Of a DNA stretch of 37,245 bases, positions 9,700 to 20,155 are shown piece by piece. Below the pieces are notes generated by a model, which was given only the letters and a program-made list of their open reading frames with translations, was not told the origin of the DNA and ran no database searches. Numbering within the stretch: position 1 is the stretch's first letter; each line of letters starts with the position of its first letter. This DNA is from a virus: positions 1 through 37,245 of IMG/VR virus record IMGVR_UViG_3300028423_001119, one strand, 5' to 3'. The position numbers and the translations under genes were made by a program.

Positions 9700-12600
9700 T
9701 TAGAAGCTACCGCCATCAATTGTGTCTGTCCACACAGGAGTTGCATCTATATCGCTAGTTACAGTAAGTACCTGGAAACTGTTGCTAACATCGCTGGTGC
9801 CAGCTGCATCTGTAACTTGCACAGGATTTGCTGTGTCGCCGTAAAGTATACCGTTTTCTGTAAATTCACTTACACCAGTACCACCGTATTGAACTTCAAG
9901 ATCGACATTTGTAAGTGCAAGTGTTCCGTCAATGGTTAAATCCTCATTGACTTGTACACTTTGATCAATTGTTGCAAGTCCGCCCGCAGCGCCTATGTTC
10001 AGTGCAGTTGCGGCACCTGCAAAATTAACAGTGGTTGCTGTGTCATTCAACAGGTTGAATGTGGACTGTGTTGTCAACAATTGATCATTGTTGATGGTTA
10101 TGTCTGTTGAGAATGTGCTGGTATTCTCGCCGAGACGCAGTTTTTCTGCAACAGTTCCGCTGATCATAGTGCTGAACACCATGTCAAAGTCTTCCTGTGT
10201 GCCTGTTACATCTTGTGCTACTACATCAATTTGTGCGCCGGTTTCAAAATTGTCGTTTGCAGTCTCTAACTCAAATTTGATACCAGTTCCGCTGCCTGCA
10301 ACTGGTATTCCGCTTATTGTATGGTGTGCCAACACAATTGGGTATACAATGTCATCTGCTGAACTGCCAGGTGCATTGGTAATCAATCTAATTCCATCTT
10401 GTGCTAGCACAGTGTTTGCTCTGATATCCACAACATCAGTTGCAAGATCAGTCAACTGTAGAACACCGTCGTTGTCGCCAGTTATAAATCCTTGAACGCT
10501 GAGATTCTTAGCAATTCCAACACCGCCGGCAACTGTCAGCGCTCCTGTGGAGAAGTTTGCACTCTGTGTTTGATTCAATATTTCAACAGGATTGGTATCT
10601 GCTACAACAAATTCTGTGTTACCAATTGTGAGTCTTTTAGCACCTTCGGTGAAAAATTCCAATTGATCGTTGTCAACGCCCGGGCCAGTTTCTGGTCGTA
10701 CAAAAGTGTCTTGGTCAACATCTTTTACGCCGCCCAGCGATCCCCATGCAATTCCGTCATAGCCTTCAAACACTGTTGTATCAGTGTTGAATCTGATTTG
10801 CCCAGTTGCTGGTGTTGGTCTATCACTGGTGGTACCCACTGGTATTTGCACAGTTTCTACACTGTCAAATACAACCTGCTGGTTATTAACAGTTAACAAT
10901 CCTGACGAAGATCCAATGTTAATATCCTCAGCAGAGCCAAATGCATTTATTGTGGTTGCATTGGTGTTGATCAAGTTGAACACACCAGTTTCATCTGTGA
11001 TAATGTTTGCACCGTTGACTTCAAGATCTCCGCCAGCTATGAGATCTCTGTCTGCTGTGATATCAACACCTGCGTGTATATTTCTTACTGCGGCAATACC
11101 ACCTTGTGTTTGCAATGAGCCTGTGGTTGCTGATACAGCATCATCTTGATTTTCCAACAACAGTTGCGGAACACTGCCTATTGTAACTGACTCATTGCTG
11201 TCAGTGGTAATAACTGTTACATAATCAGTGATGTTTTCGCGTATCTTAAACACACCCACAATGTTGTCAGGTACATCAATGTCAACTTGTGCGTTGATCT
11301 CAACAGTGTGCAGTGCTCTGTCAGACCCTAACACAGTGTTCAATTCTACATCTAAGTTTCTTCCTACATTGAGATTCTTGGCTACTGCTACGCCGCCGTC
11401 TACTACCAATGCACCAGTCTCAGTATCAGTGCTTTCAGTGGAATTTTGTATTTCTACTAGAGGTCTGTTGCCAAAAGTGATTTTTTCTTCGTCGGTTCTA
11501 GTATTAACGCTTACATAATCAAGACTGCCTTCTGTGGTTATGCTAAACGCTTGCAATGTTTCGTCAGGAATATTGAAACTGATGTCACCTGTTAGTGTAA
11601 CATCGCCATTGACTGTTAATGTGCCTTCTATCAACAGGTTAGGATTTATAGTCATCAATCCTGTGTTGGCGCCCATGTTTATAACAGTGGCATCACCAAA
11701 CGCATTTATTGTCTCTGCATTGGTGTTCAATAGGCTGAATTGGTCTACTGCTGTGCTTATAACATCGCCATTTACATCAAAGTCACCGTTTAGTATTATA
11801 TCACCAGTGACTGTTCCGCCTGTGTTTTTGTTGAGGTATCTGTTTTCCACATATGTAGATACTGCTGCCTGCGTAGGTGCAGTGTTAGGATCTTGTATAC
11901 CTGTGCTGGCCTGCAGAGCTGGGTTATTGCTTATTTCTTTCAACTCGACACCAACAGGAACATTGTCTCTGATCAGTGGGCCTACACTGGTAAGTCCTGC
12001 TAGATCCAGCTGGTTGGCATTCAGTGTGATACTGCCGTTGAGAGCATTAACAGCAAAGAAATTGCCTACTCTGAAGTTACCAATTTGGTCAACAGTGCCG
12101 CCGGCAAAAACCTTGCCCTGGCCGATTTCTACAATTTCCTGTTCTGCAATAGGAGTACCACCAAAGAACGGCAATGCGTTGTATGTTATACCCGCGCCCA
12201 CATATTCAAATGCATGACCAGAAGTTGAAATGGTACTAACATTGTACAGTGCTGCCTGTTTGTCTTGTGTGACACTGACAATACCCGGGAATACAGTGAT
12301 ATCTGCTTTACCGCCAAATTCCAAGTTGATTGCACTGATTGTGTTTTCAACTATGTCAGTTTCGTTATTGGCAATCAGCACGCGCTCTTCCAAATATTCA
12401 CTGCTGCCCAGCTGATAGTTGTGTTCTATTTCTGTGAAACCTTCTGTGCTGCCTTCCAACACACTTTGAGCAATTCTGTCTATCAACAGTTCAAGTCTGT
12501 CGCTGCCGTTCTCGCTGCCATCTGGTATACTGAGATCCTGTGTTAAATTGTTGCCTAGAGATTTTTCAATTTCTTCGTTGTTGGCAATCTTCTCCATTAT

Positions 12601-15600
12601 ATCTGCAAGATAGTAGTATGTGTAGGCAGTGATCAGTTCTTGACCTTGAATTACTGCATTGTTATAATATGCCAGTGCAGCTCTTCTGGTTTGCTTGTTA
12701 CCACCGTACAGCATGTCGTACAGTGCGGCATCAATGATATAACCAGTGTCTCTTTCGCATTTGTCTATTTTGTATTCAAATTCGATTATATTATCAGTTA
12801 TATACTCAATTACTTGATTTTCAATAGTGCCTTTTGCCGACAATAGAGTAGCTGCTGCTGCTCTTGTATCATTTGCAAGCCAACTGAAATCTGGTTCAAC
12901 TTCGCTGGGTGTGCCTACTAGACTTGCAGTTTCTGCCGCAGTCTTGTAAATATCCAACAACTCTTCTGTTCTGTTTACTTCTTCGGTACCGCCGTAATCA
13001 CCAAGCAATACTTGATTTTCAGGGTTGCCTGGACTTTTGGTAAACACTGTGCCTTCCACACATGCTTTTGCTGCTATGATCAGTCTGCCGTAAACTTCGC
13101 CAGTGATTGCACCTTGCTCGTTGAGTTTTTCCTGTGAACTACCTAGTATCAGTGCTCTTGTTGCAATCAATGTAGCAATATTGGTCTTGTCGCCGGAATC
13201 CTGTGTGCCATACAGCAAATCGTGTGTGACTGCATCAAACACATATCCAGTGTCTCTGCGGCAAAGATCCTCGTCGTAGCTGAAACCGTTGTAAGTGGTG
13301 TTTACATAATTGATAGTATTATCGATGATTGTTTGTTCTTGTGTTTCAAGATTTTCAACTGCTGACTGTATTGCAGAATCTGTCCAGCTGATATCCGGAA
13401 ATGTCTTGCTGGGCAATACATCAACACCGTTGATTATCACATCTTGTGTAACCTGTAACAGAGCATCAGCTTTGCTTGTTTCGGTTGCACTGCCTGCACC
13501 TGCACTGGTATCCTGAGAAGAAACTGTTTGTTCAGGATTTGCAACTGTTTGACTTAGAATAATTTCGTCAATTATGCTTGATACATATTCCAATGATTCA
13601 GCAGTAAGTTCTTGTTCTCGCTGGTTGTCAAGTTGACTAACACCGTTGTTCCAATATGATTTTGCTATTTCGTATATTGCACTGTTGCCGCCATACAGTA
13701 CGTCGTATACCAGTGCATCAACAATGTACCCAGTTTTAATTTTAAATTCAGCAGTGTCTAAGGAGAAACTTTCAAAAGTGTCAGCAATAAACACAACAGT
13801 TTGAGAATACAAATCCGCGCCAGTAAATTTATTAGATTTAATAACACTGTAACCTTCTTGTACATCGGCTGCTGCCCAGGTAAGACTTGGTAATACCACA
13901 GAGGGTAAATTGCCAATGCTGTTGGCAACCACCATATCTTCAACAATTTGCAACAACCCATCCAGCACAGTTGCTTCAGTTGAGCCAGCTGGATCTCCTG
14001 AAGTGTCTTGAGTTGTGGTATTGCCGGATTGTACTGCTACACTGTTTTCAACTACAACATCAGCAACAATGCTTGCAAGATGATCCAGTGCATCTGCGAT
14101 AGCAGTTTGTTCACTGGCACTGTATGCATTAACCGATTTATTGTAAAAACTTTCTGTTTCTTTAATAACAGCACTGTTGCCTCCGTACAGCACATCGTGA
14201 CTCAGTGCATCTATAATATAACCAAAATCTTTCTCAGTTTCTGTTTGATCGTATGTCAATGACCCGTAGTTGTTGCTGATATAAGCAACAGTGTCATCGA
14301 TTAAAAACTGTCTATTTGCACGCAATTGATCTTTGGCTTCCACTGCTTCAGCAGTTGGCAATACACCCGGCGCTGGAAACACAAAAGCATCTGCTGCTGT
14401 ATCAGTGTTGGTTTCACCGTTTTCGATAATGTCCAATATTTCGTCATATGCTGCAATAGTTCTAGGCTCTACTATGTCGCTTAAACCCAACAGCACAGTT
14501 TTATCTTTGAGGAAATCAAATGCAGCAAGAGTTTGTATTTTTTGATTTTGTATTCTTGCAGCATTGTAATCTTTTTGAAAATACAACCCAGCTGTTACTG
14601 CATTGTAATTTGTACCCAGTATACTGTCCAATGCAACACTGTCTACTACAACGTTAAAATCATCTGTGAACTGTGTTTGATTTAAATCAAAGTTGACATA
14701 ATTGTTATTGATATAAGCTGCGGCTTCGTCGACTATAAATGTTCTGTTGTTTTGCAGTTGCAACTTTGTGTTGGCTTCTGCTGTGGTTGCATCGCTGGGA
14801 TTTGGATAACTTATTGCATCTGCACTGCCTGCGCCGTTTTGAATAATATCGATTATTTCGTCAAAAACAGCATCACTTCTGTTTTGTGCAACAGTGCTGT
14901 CACTGAGTGCAGTGTTTGATTCGCCTTTTGTATAAGTTATTGCACCTACAATTTCTGTTGATTCGTCAGCAAGTTGAGCACTGCGATAATCTCTGAGATA
15001 TGAAAGACCTGTGCTCACAGCGTTGTAATTGGTTCCAATGGCACTGTCGTAGTATGCTGCATCCAAGTTAATTTCAGCATCTTGACGGTATATGTCACTA
15101 TCATACACAAAGTAATTGTTGTCTACATATGCAATAGCTTCTTCGACAAGGAACTGTCTGTTTGCAACCAGCTGGTCTTTTGCTGCAATCAACTCAGCGC
15201 CTGCAGGGCCAGGGTCAGGATATGCAGTACCTTCGCTAGGCAGCTGATCTAACTCAATAATATCCAACACATCTTGGAATAGACCCACAGCCGTGGTTTG
15301 AAAGTTTGGCGAATCTACCAGTGTTGATTCAACTAAATCTTTGGCGCGGCGCAGTGCAATGATAGTTGCAGGCTTTTGTTCTCTGTTTAAATATTCTGTG
15401 TTGGCTCTGTTGTAGGCTAATCCAGCTGTAATACTGTTGTGGTTAGAACCAGTTTGCGCGTCTCTATAAATTGCATCAATGATATATCCAACATCTCTTT
15501 TGCACTTTTCTACATTGTAAGTATTGTTAGGATAGTTTTCGGCTATGTAATCTATAGCATCGGCAGTAAAGGATACCTGTTGTCCACTGATTTGATTATA

Positions 15601-18189
15601 AGCATTTTGCAATGCAACAGACTGATTTTCAATCACTGGAAATGTTCTATTAGCAGGTAATCTATCCAGTGTGACATTGTCAATCATGTCCTCGATGTTG
15701 AACAACAGTGCATCCAGTATGCTGGCTTCGCTGTTGGTTGCATTGTTGTTGCTGGTGTCTTGAGTTTCAGTATTGCCGGATGTTTTGGTTACTGTGATTC
15801 CTTTTACAACTCTGTCAATAACAAATCGCATTCTTGCAAAGGCATCAACTAGCAATTGTCTTTGAACATCGCCTAATGATGCAAAATTGTTATTACCAAA
15901 ATAATATATAGCTTCTTGAATAGTTGCACTGTCGCCTCCATAGAGAATATCAAATGTCAACGAATTAATAATTCTTTTAAAATCTTCTGTGTAAACTGCA
16001 CTGTTGAAATCAAACAACACAGGTTCATTTTCAATATATGCTACAAATTCAGCAGAGAGAAAATCCTTGTTTGCTTGCAATTGATCTTTTGCATCTACTC
16101 TGTTTTGCACAGCTTCGTTGGGGTTAGGAAATTCAGTTGTGATCAAACTGCTATCACCGTCATCAACAATGTTAATGAACTGGTTAAATCCTTCTTCAAC
16201 TCTTGCTGTTGCTGTTGCGCTGTTTTGCACTGCTGACAGATCTAAAACTGCCTGTTTTAGGAAATTAAAGCTGTCAATATACATGTCTTTGAATCTGTCT
16301 CTGAATTCCAATTCTTGTGCAGATCTCAATACTTGATGGTCACTGCCAAACAAGGCATACAGTGCTATGTGTTGAATCAAGCGTTCAACATCCGCTGTGT
16401 ATCTTTCAAAGTTGTAACTCAGCTCTGTAAACTGTTCATTTATATAAGCTGTGATTTCGCTTATTATAAAATCTCTGTTGTCTAAAATATTGTCTTTTGC
16501 TTTGATTAAACCTGCATCTAGACTGTTCAACTCGCTGTAGTTTATATCAGGAATGCCTGCACTATCACCGGCTTGCAGAGTATTTAGAATTATATTGAAA
16601 CGCTCGTCAATTTCTTCTCGCATTGCCAGATTGTTAATAGTGGACTTCATTTCGTCTCTTGCTGTTTCAAGACCGTAAACTGTTGGTGCTAATTGATCCA
16701 GCAAGACTTTGGAAGCTGTTCCTCTAAGATAACTCTGTGCTGCTGCAATACTTTGATAATTTGTTTGTAAAACAATATCACCTGTTACAGCATCAATTAT
16801 TCTTCTAGTATCTCTTCTGCAAATTTCTTCATCATAAAAGAAAGGAGAATCAATGATATTATTTTCAGTGATGAAATAATATTCAGGGTCGCCATCAAAT
16901 TTTATAATACTGCCAGTTTGCGGCTTATCTCTCAAACTTTGTATTTGTATAGTTGAATTTGTTGCAAGATTGACAACTGCTTCTGCTTGTATTTGTGCAT
17001 CGCCGCCGGACAAAGTCACTAACGGAACGTCGGTGTAGCCGCTGCCTTGGTCAACAACAGTTATTGACGACACTTCTCCAGTGGTATTGTCAATATCAGC
17101 AAACGCTGTGGCTTGCACTCCGCCTGCAGAGCCAGGCGGTTCAATGGTAACTGATGGTGCAGATGTGTACCCTGATCCTGCATTTGTTACTGTGATACTT
17201 GCTACATTACTGAAATAATCTTGCACAGGTATAGCGTTGGTATAGGCAATTGGATAAAATCCGTCAGCAACACAGCCTTCCAAACCAAAGTCGCTAACAC
17301 TGTTTGATATCGACAAGTATCCGCCAGCAGTTGTTAAAAATCCAACTCTACAAAAAACTGTGAAACAGCTGACAATTTGTGTATACCCAAAGTTTGTGAT
17401 ATGGAAACCAATACCGCCTTGTGCAATCTGTGTAAATGCGTCTGCAACCATTGATGTTACTAGACTTGCTGGGTTGTATTGGTCGCCGTCCACCAACATT
17501 CCGTTGCCGCCACCTACATCGTTTACCTGTTTTTCAAATGGCAAGTTTGGAAAATCTTCTACCAACAGCGGACGCGCACTAGGCTCTATGCCTTCAATTT
17601 GCACAGTTTCAAATGGTATAAACTCTGTGCCGTCATTTAGCCACGGACCGTTGATGTTGGAACAGTTTTGCACATACGGTGATTGTGTACACAGTGTGCC
17701 TGGTCTAATTTCCACACACCATCCTGGATCTCTCAGCCCTCTGAAAGTAAGTTGGAATAAGTAACAGCCGTTGCCAAGATAAAAAATAGTCTCTGTGTTG
17801 TTTTTAGGAAATACCTGTGTATTTCTCAGTTCGCCTGTGCCAGACACAGTGACTTTGTCAGGTAAAACTATAGGATTATCTTCAAAATAATCACCAGGGC
17901 TTACTAGAATTGTAGTGCCTTCAACTGCTGCTTCAACTGCTGCTTTGATTGTTCTTTTTGCACCATCGGCACCCTGACTTTTACCGTCGTTGAGATCATC
18001 GCCGTCTTGGGTAACATACAGAACATCAGCAGTTTTTGGACCAGTAACACTGCCTGTTACAGACAAGTCACCTGTCATATTTACTTTGCCGCCGGCTGGA
18101 TTTATTTCCACATTGCCATCGGCAGTTAAAATAACAGATCTATCGTCTATTTTTCGTTCATGTATGCTTTGTTTTTTAAAAAATTCCAT
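9700..18189 (-). CDS. Giant 2829-residue virion/fibre protein with beta-helix head and helical repeats
   Basis: The start (ATG 18189) abuts the stop of the preceding gene with no spacer. Residues ~1-330 resemble the beta-helix start of the neighbouring fibre (LYVTQDGDDLNDGKS, SPGDYFEDNPIVLPDKVTVSGTG, TQIVSCFTVF, GGYLSISNSVSDFGLEGC). Residues ~335-410 carry two GSGYT-type units. Residues ~448-1863 hold about ten diverged helical repeats with signatures such as AKDQLRANRQFL, VAYISNNY, DFGYIIDALSHDVLYGGNSA. The remainder returns to beta repeats (NATTINAFGSAEDINIGSSSG, TTVNFAGAATALNIGA) and ends in IDGGSF with no chaperone domain. It is probably a tail or baseplate-attached fibre component co-transcribed with the small virion genes upstream. 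Similar giant proteins are common in marine T4-like phages; the exact role is unknown. Confidence 0.8.
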   Translation of the reverse strand: MEFFKKQSIHERKIDDRSVILTADGNVEINPAGGKVNMTGDLSVTGSVTGPKTADVLYVTQDGDDLNDGKSQGADGAKRTIKAAVEAAVEGTTILVSPGDYFEDNPIVLPDKVTVSGTGELRNTQVFPKNNTETIFYLGNGCYLFQLTFRGLRDPGWCVEIRPGTLCTQSPYVQNCSNINGPWLNDGTEFIPFETVQIEGIEPSARPLLVEDFPNLPFEKQVNDVGGGNGMLVDGDQYNPASLVTSMVADAFTQIAQGGIGFHITNFGYTQIVSCFTVFCRVGFLTTAGGYLSISNSVSDFGLEGCVADGFYPIAYTNAIPVQDYFSNVASITVTNAGSGYTSAPSVTIEPPGSAGGVQATAFADIDNTTGEVSSITVVDQGSGYTDVPLVTLSGGDAQIQAEAVVNLATNSTIQIQSLRDKPQTGSIIKFDGDPEYYFITENNIIDSPFFYDEEICRRDTRRIIDAVTGDIVLQTNYQSIAAAQSYLRGTASKVLLDQLAPTVYGLETARDEMKSTINNLAMREEIDERFNIILNTLQAGDSAGIPDINYSELNSLDAGLIKAKDNILDNRDFIISEITAYINEQFTELSYNFERYTADVERLIQHIALYALFGSDHQVLRSAQELEFRDRFKDMYIDSFNFLKQAVLDLSAVQNSATATARVEEGFNQFINIVDDGDSSLITTEFPNPNEAVQNRVDAKDQLQANKDFLSAEFVAYIENEPVLFDFNSAVYTEDFKRIINSLTFDILYGGDSATIQEAIYYFGNNNFASLGDVQRQLLVDAFARMRFVIDRVVKGITVTKTSGNTETQDTSNNNATNSEASILDALLFNIEDMIDNVTLDRLPANRTFPVIENQSVALQNAYNQISGQQVSFTADAIDYIAENYPNNTYNVEKCKRDVGYIIDAIYRDAQTGSNHNSITAGLAYNRANTEYLNREQKPATIIALRRAKDLVESTLVDSPNFQTTAVGLFQDVLDIIELDQLPSEGTAYPDPGPAGAELIAAKDQLVANRQFLVEEAIAYVDNNYFVYDSDIYRQDAEINLDAAYYDSAIGTNYNAVSTGLSYLRDYRSAQLADESTEIVGAITYTKGESNTALSDSTVAQNRSDAVFDEIIDIIQNGAGSADAISYPNPSDATTAEANTKLQLQNNRTFIVDEAAAYINNNYVNFDLNQTQFTDDFNVVVDSVALDSILGTNYNAVTAGLYFQKDYNAARIQNQKIQTLAAFDFLKDKTVLLGLSDIVEPRTIAAYDEILDIIENGETNTDTAADAFVFPAPGVLPTAEAVEAKDQLRANRQFLIDDTVAYISNNYGSLTYDQTETEKDFGYIIDALSHDVLYGGNSAVIKETESFYNKSVNAYSASEQTAIADALDHLASIVADVVVENSVAVQSGNTTTQDTSGDPAGSTEATVLDGLLQIVEDMVVANSIGNLPSVVLPSLTWAAADVQEGYSVIKSNKFTGADLYSQTVVFIADTFESFSLDTAEFKIKTGYIVDALVYDVLYGGNSAIYEIAKSYWNNGVSQLDNQREQELTAESLEYVSSIIDEIILSQTVANPEQTVSSQDTSAGAGSATETSKADALLQVTQDVIINGVDVLPSKTFPDISWTDSAIQSAVENLETQEQTIIDNTINYVNTTYNGFSYDEDLCRRDTGYVFDAVTHDLLYGTQDSGDKTNIATLIATRALILGSSQEKLNEQGAITGEVYGRLIIAAKACVEGTVFTKSPGNPENQVLLGDYGGTEEVNRTEELLDIYKTAAETASLVGTPSEVEPDFSWLANDTRAAAATLLSAKGTIENQVIEYITDNIIEFEYKIDKCERDTGYIIDAALYDMLYGGNKQTRRAALAYYNNAVIQGQELITAYTYYYLADIMEKIANNEEIEKSLGNNLTQDLSIPDGSENGSDRLELLIDRIAQSVLEGSTEGFTEIEHNYQLGSSEYLEERVLIANNETDIVENTISAINLEFGGKADITVFPGIVSVTQDKQAALYNVSTISTSGHAFEYVGAGITYNALPFFGGTPIAEQEIVEIGQGKVFAGGTVDQIGNFRVGNFFAVNALNGSITLNANQLDLAGLTSVGPLIRDNVPVGVELKEISNNPALQASTGIQDPNTAPTQAAVSTYVENRYLNKNTGGTVTGDIILNGDFDVNGDVISTAVDQFSLLNTNAETINAFGDATVINMGANTGLMTINPNLLIEGTLTVNGDVTLTGDISFNIPDETLQAFSITTEGSLDYVSVNTRTDEEKITFGNRPLVEIQNSTESTDTETGALVVDGGVAVAKNLNVGRNLDVELNTVLGSDRALHTVEINAQVDIDVPDNIVGVFKIRENITDYVTVITTDSNESVTIGSVPQLLLENQDDAVSATTGSLQTQGGIAAVRNIHAGVDITADRDLIAGGDLEVNGANIITDETGVFNLINTNATTINAFGSAEDINIGSSSGLLTVNNQQVVFDSVETVQIPVGTTSDRPTPATGQIRFNTDTTVFEGYDGIAWGSLGGVKDVDQDTFVRPETGPGVDNDQLEFFTEGAKRLTIGNTEFVVADTNPVEILNQTQSANFSTGALTVAGGVGIAKNLSVQGFITGDNDGVLQLTDLATDVVDIRANTVLAQDGIRLITNAPGSSADDIVYPIVLAHHTISGIPVAGSGTGIKFELETANDNFETGAQIDVVAQDVTGTQEDFDMVFSTMISGTVAEKLRLGENTSTFSTDITINNDQLLTTQSTFNLLNDTATTVNFAGAATALNIGAAGGLATIDQSVQVNEDLTIDGTLALTNVDLEVQYGGTGVSEFTENGILYGDTANPVQVTDAAGTSDVSNSFQVLTVTSDIDATPVWTDTIDGGSF
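12600..16850 (-). repeat. About ten diverged helical protein repeats, each ~110-150 residues
   Basis: Each unit has a helix of the type AKDQL.ANR.FL..E...YI..NY, then a helix of the type C.RD.GYIIDA..YD.LYGGN, and usually a linker with SGNTTTQDTSG or a Pro-rich FPAPG stretch. Copies are clearest around residues 700, 930, 1060, 1180, 1310, 1430 and 1750. Counts and borders are by eye. The neighbouring fibre has one related unit, which suggests expansion by tandem duplication in this gene. Confidence 0.7.
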
Positions 18190-18522
18190 TTATACTTCCA
18201 GATAACTTATTGTAGCAGTGAGATTAGTCGGCGAAGTTCCATCTAACCATATAGTATCGTTTTCCTCCAAAATTAATCTTTCAACATTAAAAGTAAATGT
18301 ATCGCTGGCCGATACTTTTAGGTTATTCAACACTTGGTATTCATTGCTGGCACTTCCGGATTGTGGATACACATACATGTTAAAGTTGGTATCGTTTAAC
18401 CCGGTGCCGTCGTCTACTCCGGTATTGCACACCAATATAGTTGTTACGGCATATTTTTTACCAGCAGGCACTGTTAAAATTGCAACTCCGGTTGTTGTTA
18501 TAATTTCATTCTTTATTGCCAT
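18190..18522 (-). CDS. Small virion structural protein, 110 residues, unknown role
   Basis: The short protein begins MAIKNEIITTTGVAILTVPAGKKYAVTTILVCN and is rich in beta-strand-forming residues, with a Leu/Ile/Val pattern typical of a compact beta-sandwich. There is no signal peptide or membrane segment. The ATG at 18522 has AAGGA seven bases upstream, and its TAA directly touches the ATG of the 2829-residue fibre gene, so the two are translationally coupled. Proteins of this look occur next to large fibres in marine T4-like phages, which suggests a fibre-associated or baseplate-decorating part. That role is inferred from position only. Confidence 0.7.
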   Translation of the reverse strand: MAIKNEIITTTGVAILTVPAGKKYAVTTILVCNTGVDDGTGLNDTNFNMYVYPQSGSASNEYQVLNNLKVSASDTFTFNVERLILEENDTIWLDGTSPTNLTATISYLEV

Positions 18523-18531
18523 CTTGGTTCC

Positions 18532-19605
18532 TTAAAATATTATACTAAAAAGTAGTGCTTTGTTTCTACTTGCTATTTCGTCGTTTGTGCCGTCTTGGTT
18601 TACAAAAAACAATCCAGTTCCGCCGTCTGCTATTGTATCACCGTACAGTGTTACTCCGTCTGCAGGTGCACCTACTTCTCCTTGTGACAGTGGATTATTT
18701 TGTTTTGTTAAATTAAAATAATCATCACTTTGCACTAATCCATTGCCATTACCTCTCAGCAATAAACTGGCACCAGTTGAGGTAGGTTGTAACAATGGAT
18801 CGTTGGCAGTTATTGCTGACTCGTTGCTTACAGATAATCCATAAAGATCAGCGCTGTTTTCACCAAATGTTACAACATTGTTTGCATCACCATTTACATT
18901 GATTACAACACTGGTTGAATCTGCGATTACACTGCTAGGAGTCAAATCATTAGACAATATCCTGTCTTGAAAATTATACAAATGATAACTTCTTGTGTAA
19001 TCTATTAGCAGTCTAGCAGTGATCAACGCATCATCGTCGTATCCTTTGCCAGTTTGATCAATCTGTTTGCCAAGCGGTTCAAGTTTGTCTTCAGCCGACG
19101 AATTAAATTCAATATCGTCGTTTTCGTAATTGAAAACGCTCTTTTCGTAATCACCAGCTTGATTTACAGTGATTATTCCCAGACCTGAATTGTTTAATAG
19201 ATACAGATTATCATCGTTTTGTGTGCTAATGCTGCTGGTGTGTATGCCATAACTGGCCTGGGTATTGTCTTGAAATACAAAGCTGCCGTCAACTGTTGTG
19301 CCGTTTCTTACACTGCTCAGCGTTTCATCAAACAAAATTGCAGTGTCGTTTAGGGTTCCGCGATCAACAATTAATCCAGCTGTGTCCAACGTCACACCCG
19401 AGCCAGTTTCGCCGTTATTGACAGTGATAGTATTATCATCTACTATCAGTTCTGTAGAGCCAATAGAAGTTTGATCACCCAGCACATCAAGGTCGCCAGC
19501 AACAGTGACTTTTCCGCTGGTGCCAACATCGAAAACAATTTCGCCGTCATCATCGACTTTTATCTTGTAGTAATTGCCACCAATTCTATTGACCAGTTTT
19601 GTCAT
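18532..19605 (-). CDS. Virion structural protein with fibre-like beta repeats, 357 residues
   Basis: The N-terminus (MTKLVNRIGGNYYKIKVDDD) leads into GKVTVAGDLDVLGDQTSIGS and ELIVDDNTITVNNGETGSGV, the same DLDVLGD..TI.S..L.VDD pattern found in the shafts of both giant fibres here. The rest is Asn/Gly/Thr/Ser-rich with no enzyme motif. The ATG at 19605 has AGGAG upstream, and the gene lies 11 bp after the 149-residue gene, in one transcription unit running into the fibre genes. It is likely a tail-fibre or fibre-attachment component. The sequence supports a structural role but not a specific one. Confidence 0.7.
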   Translation of the reverse strand: MTKLVNRIGGNYYKIKVDDDGEIVFDVGTSGKVTVAGDLDVLGDQTSIGSTELIVDDNTITVNNGETGSGVTLDTAGLIVDRGTLNDTAILFDETLSSVRNGTTVDGSFVFQDNTQASYGIHTSSISTQNDDNLYLLNNSGLGIITVNQAGDYEKSVFNYENDDIEFNSSAEDKLEPLGKQIDQTGKGYDDDALITARLLIDYTRSYHLYNFQDRILSNDLTPSSVIADSTSVVINVNGDANNVVTFGENSADLYGLSVSNESAITANDPLLQPTSTGASLLLRGNGNGLVQSDDYFNLTKQNNPLSQGEVGAPADGVTLYGDTIADGGTGLFFVNQDGTNDEIASRNKALLFSIIF

Positions 19606-19616
19606 AACGACTCCTA

Positions 19617-20066
19617 TTAGATGGCAGTTAATACTAGCAGTGTTTGTGTTGAATCATCTTGCACTTCCCAAGTGTATCTGTTGTTGTTGAAATCAAATAC
19701 AGTTCTGTTGTGAAACTTTCTGATGTTTACACCATCGCCTTCGCCTGAAACATAGCCCTTGACAACCATTTCGTTATCATCAGGTACATCTTTGTCAACC
19801 AGTGTGCAGAATCCCACATTGCCAGTTCCTGCAGATCCATCTACTGCTGTGCCGCTGGTGTTTACTGCTGTGCCGTCTACAGTGTCATTTACTTTGAATT
19901 TGGTTTCAGATCTTTGAGAAAGAAAAATACCAGATTCTGAAACTGCGTTTGAACCTACTTTGACAATTGCAGTGAGATTAAATTCTGAATCATTCAGTGG
20001 TGCAAATCTTGGATCATTGGTGTTTGCTAACCTACCAAAATATCTTTTATTAAGTGGACGTCCCAT
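19617..20066 (-). CDS. Conserved-looking virion protein starting MGRPLNKRYFG, 149 residues
   Basis: I choose the ATG at 20066 because AAGGAG sits six bases before it. The frame is open upstream to a TTG at 20165, but that start lies inside the late promoter box, and the next ATG (20126) has no good ribosome site. The protein begins MGRPLNKRYFGRLAN, a start I associate with structural proteins of marine T4-like phages, and ends in beta-rich sequence (RYTWEVQDDSTQTLLVLTAI). No catalytic motif is visible. It leads the late operon that continues into the fibre genes, so a virion role is likely. Confidence 0.75.
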   Translation of the reverse strand: MGRPLNKRYFGRLANTNDPRFAPLNDSEFNLTAIVKVGSNAVSESGIFLSQRSETKFKVNDTVDGTAVNTSGTAVDGSAGTGNVGFCTLVDKDVPDDNEMVVKGYVSGEGDGVNIRKFHNRTVFDFNNNRYTWEVQDDSTQTLLVLTAI

Positions 20067-20100
20067 TTTTTCTCCTTGTATGTTACGTTCTAGGTAATAC

Positions 20101-20145
20101 GCGGTGGGTACCGCATAAGTCCTCATCCTAGAGGCTCTTTCCTCT
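20101..20145 (-). other. Two hairpins in the leader of the 149-residue gene
   Basis: GCGGT/ACCGC with a 4-base loop (20101-20114) and AGAGG/CCTCT with a 6-base loop (20130-20145) lie between the late promoter at 20156 and the ATG at 20066. Both stems are perfect but short. They may stabilise this roughly 85-base leader or mask the unused ATG at 20126. Confidence 0.5.
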
Positions 20146-20155
20146 TTGACAATAG

